From Globobulimina sp. (lineage: Eukaryota; Foraminifera; Rotaliida), in the NCBI GenBank assembly GCA_003354225.1, contig PIVH01000691.1, forward strand, positions 1 through 5,161: a stretch of 5,161 nucleotides of DNA, given 5' to 3'. The translations under genes were made by a program, and so were the position numbers. Positions within the stretch are counted from its first letter, which is position 1. Each line of letters opens with the position of its first letter. Shown here in pieces: positions 4,895 through 5,161 of the stretch. A model generated the notes under the pieces. That model was given only the letters and a program-made list of their open reading frames with translations. It was not told the DNA's origin and did not search any database.

Positions 4895-5161
4895 TATACC
4901 ATACATATTACTTATCCATAATATTTGTCCAAAATAATAACGAACTTTCGCCGGGCATTTATCGTACCAAACTATGTAATTCTGCACATCCGGATATTTA
5001 AAACCATAACATAGAGCCTCCTGGCTTTTGAATGGTACTATTTTCAGCTCCTAACTTCCACGCAATCCATACAAAAAGTCCATATTAATATACACACCAA
5101 ATATCTCCGTTTTTTTATTTTGTATATTATCACTATACAGACACAGAATATATTTAATTAT
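4895..5161 (-). pseudogene. Coding-like segment with one in-frame TAG, runs off the right edge
   Basis: One minus frame is open for 36 codons from the edge (reading to EIFGVYINMDFLYGLRGS), meets TAG (5051-5053), then stays open for 52 codons to TAA (4892-4894). The second part has strongly protein-like composition, with stretches such as ALCYGFKYPDVQ and YIVWYDKCPAKVRYYFGQI. The DNA is visibly richer in G and C than its surroundings. There is no good ATG for the 52-codon part, so it is an exon (the TAG itself could be the acceptor AG, exon starting at 5050) or part of a decayed gene. Reading TAG/TAA as Gln would give a smooth peptide, but the 929-codon gene uses CAA/CAG throughout and ends in TAA, so code reassignment is unlikely. 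Family not recognised. Confidence 0.45.
5135..5161. repeat. 27-bp direct repeat, copy at the right edge
   Basis: It is identical to 4719-4745 and continues to the last base of the window, so the full repeat length is unknown. This could be the start of a second tandem unit of about 416 bp, a dispersed repeat, or an assembly overlap at a contig end. Confidence 0.85.

Noticed and set aside
4683-5053. Ciliate-type genetic code with TAA/TAG read as Gln
   Set aside because: Reading the stops as Gln gives smooth peptides upstream, but the 929-codon gene uses CAA/CAG for its many Gln residues without one TAA/TAG, which is incompatible with such a code.

Overview
This is an AT-rich window that most resembles nuclear DNA of a eukaryote, or DNA of a large eukaryotic virus or virus-like element resident in one. 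The pointers are a 929-codon gene followed by duplicated AATAAA signals instead of a hairpin terminator, candidate spliceosomal introns on both strands, several simple tandem repeats, and no bacterial ribosome-binding-site or operon logic. I cannot name the organism. Every convincing coding signal lies on the minus strand.

Layout, left to right. Positions 1-162 hold a coding-looking minus-strand segment that runs off the left edge. Positions 163-1003 carry no convincing intact gene. They contain a 7-bp triplet repeat, a 12-bp triplet repeat that creates GAAttTTC pairs, a minisatellite of about 17 copies with a 19/20-bp period, a 47-bp-spaced duplication with a 16-bp palindrome, and a 27-bp repeat that reads as a His-rich peptide in one plus-strand frame. 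That block ends at a near-consensus plus-strand splice donor (1004). A good acceptor follows at 1151, and the interval between them contains a tRNA-like acceptor/T-arm fold. Positions 1152-1403 are the 3' flank of the main gene.

The main gene (minus, 4193 to 1404) encodes an unrecognised 929-residue protein. It has a basic N-terminal patch, a large folded-looking central part, a Cys/His cluster that includes a canonical CCHC zinc knuckle, and a long low-complexity tail with an acidic patch, an AT-hook-like motif and a very basic C-terminus. This suggests nucleic-acid binding, perhaps nuclear or packaging related, but no catalytic domain is visible. Just upstream is a 153-codon ORF with a signal-peptide-like start. 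A possible 50-nt GT-AG intron would fuse its end in frame with the 929-residue protein, so the two may be one gene.

Further upstream (4686-5161, minus) are stretches that read like real protein but are broken by TAG/TAA codons and a frame change. They are either exons whose introns I cannot place, or a decaying gene. A 27-bp exact direct repeat occurs inside this region and again flush with the right edge, which suggests a duplication of about 416 bp continuing outside the window. The best candidates for something undescribed are the orphan zinc-knuckle protein, its possible spliced N-terminus, and the duplicated coding-like DNA upstream of it.
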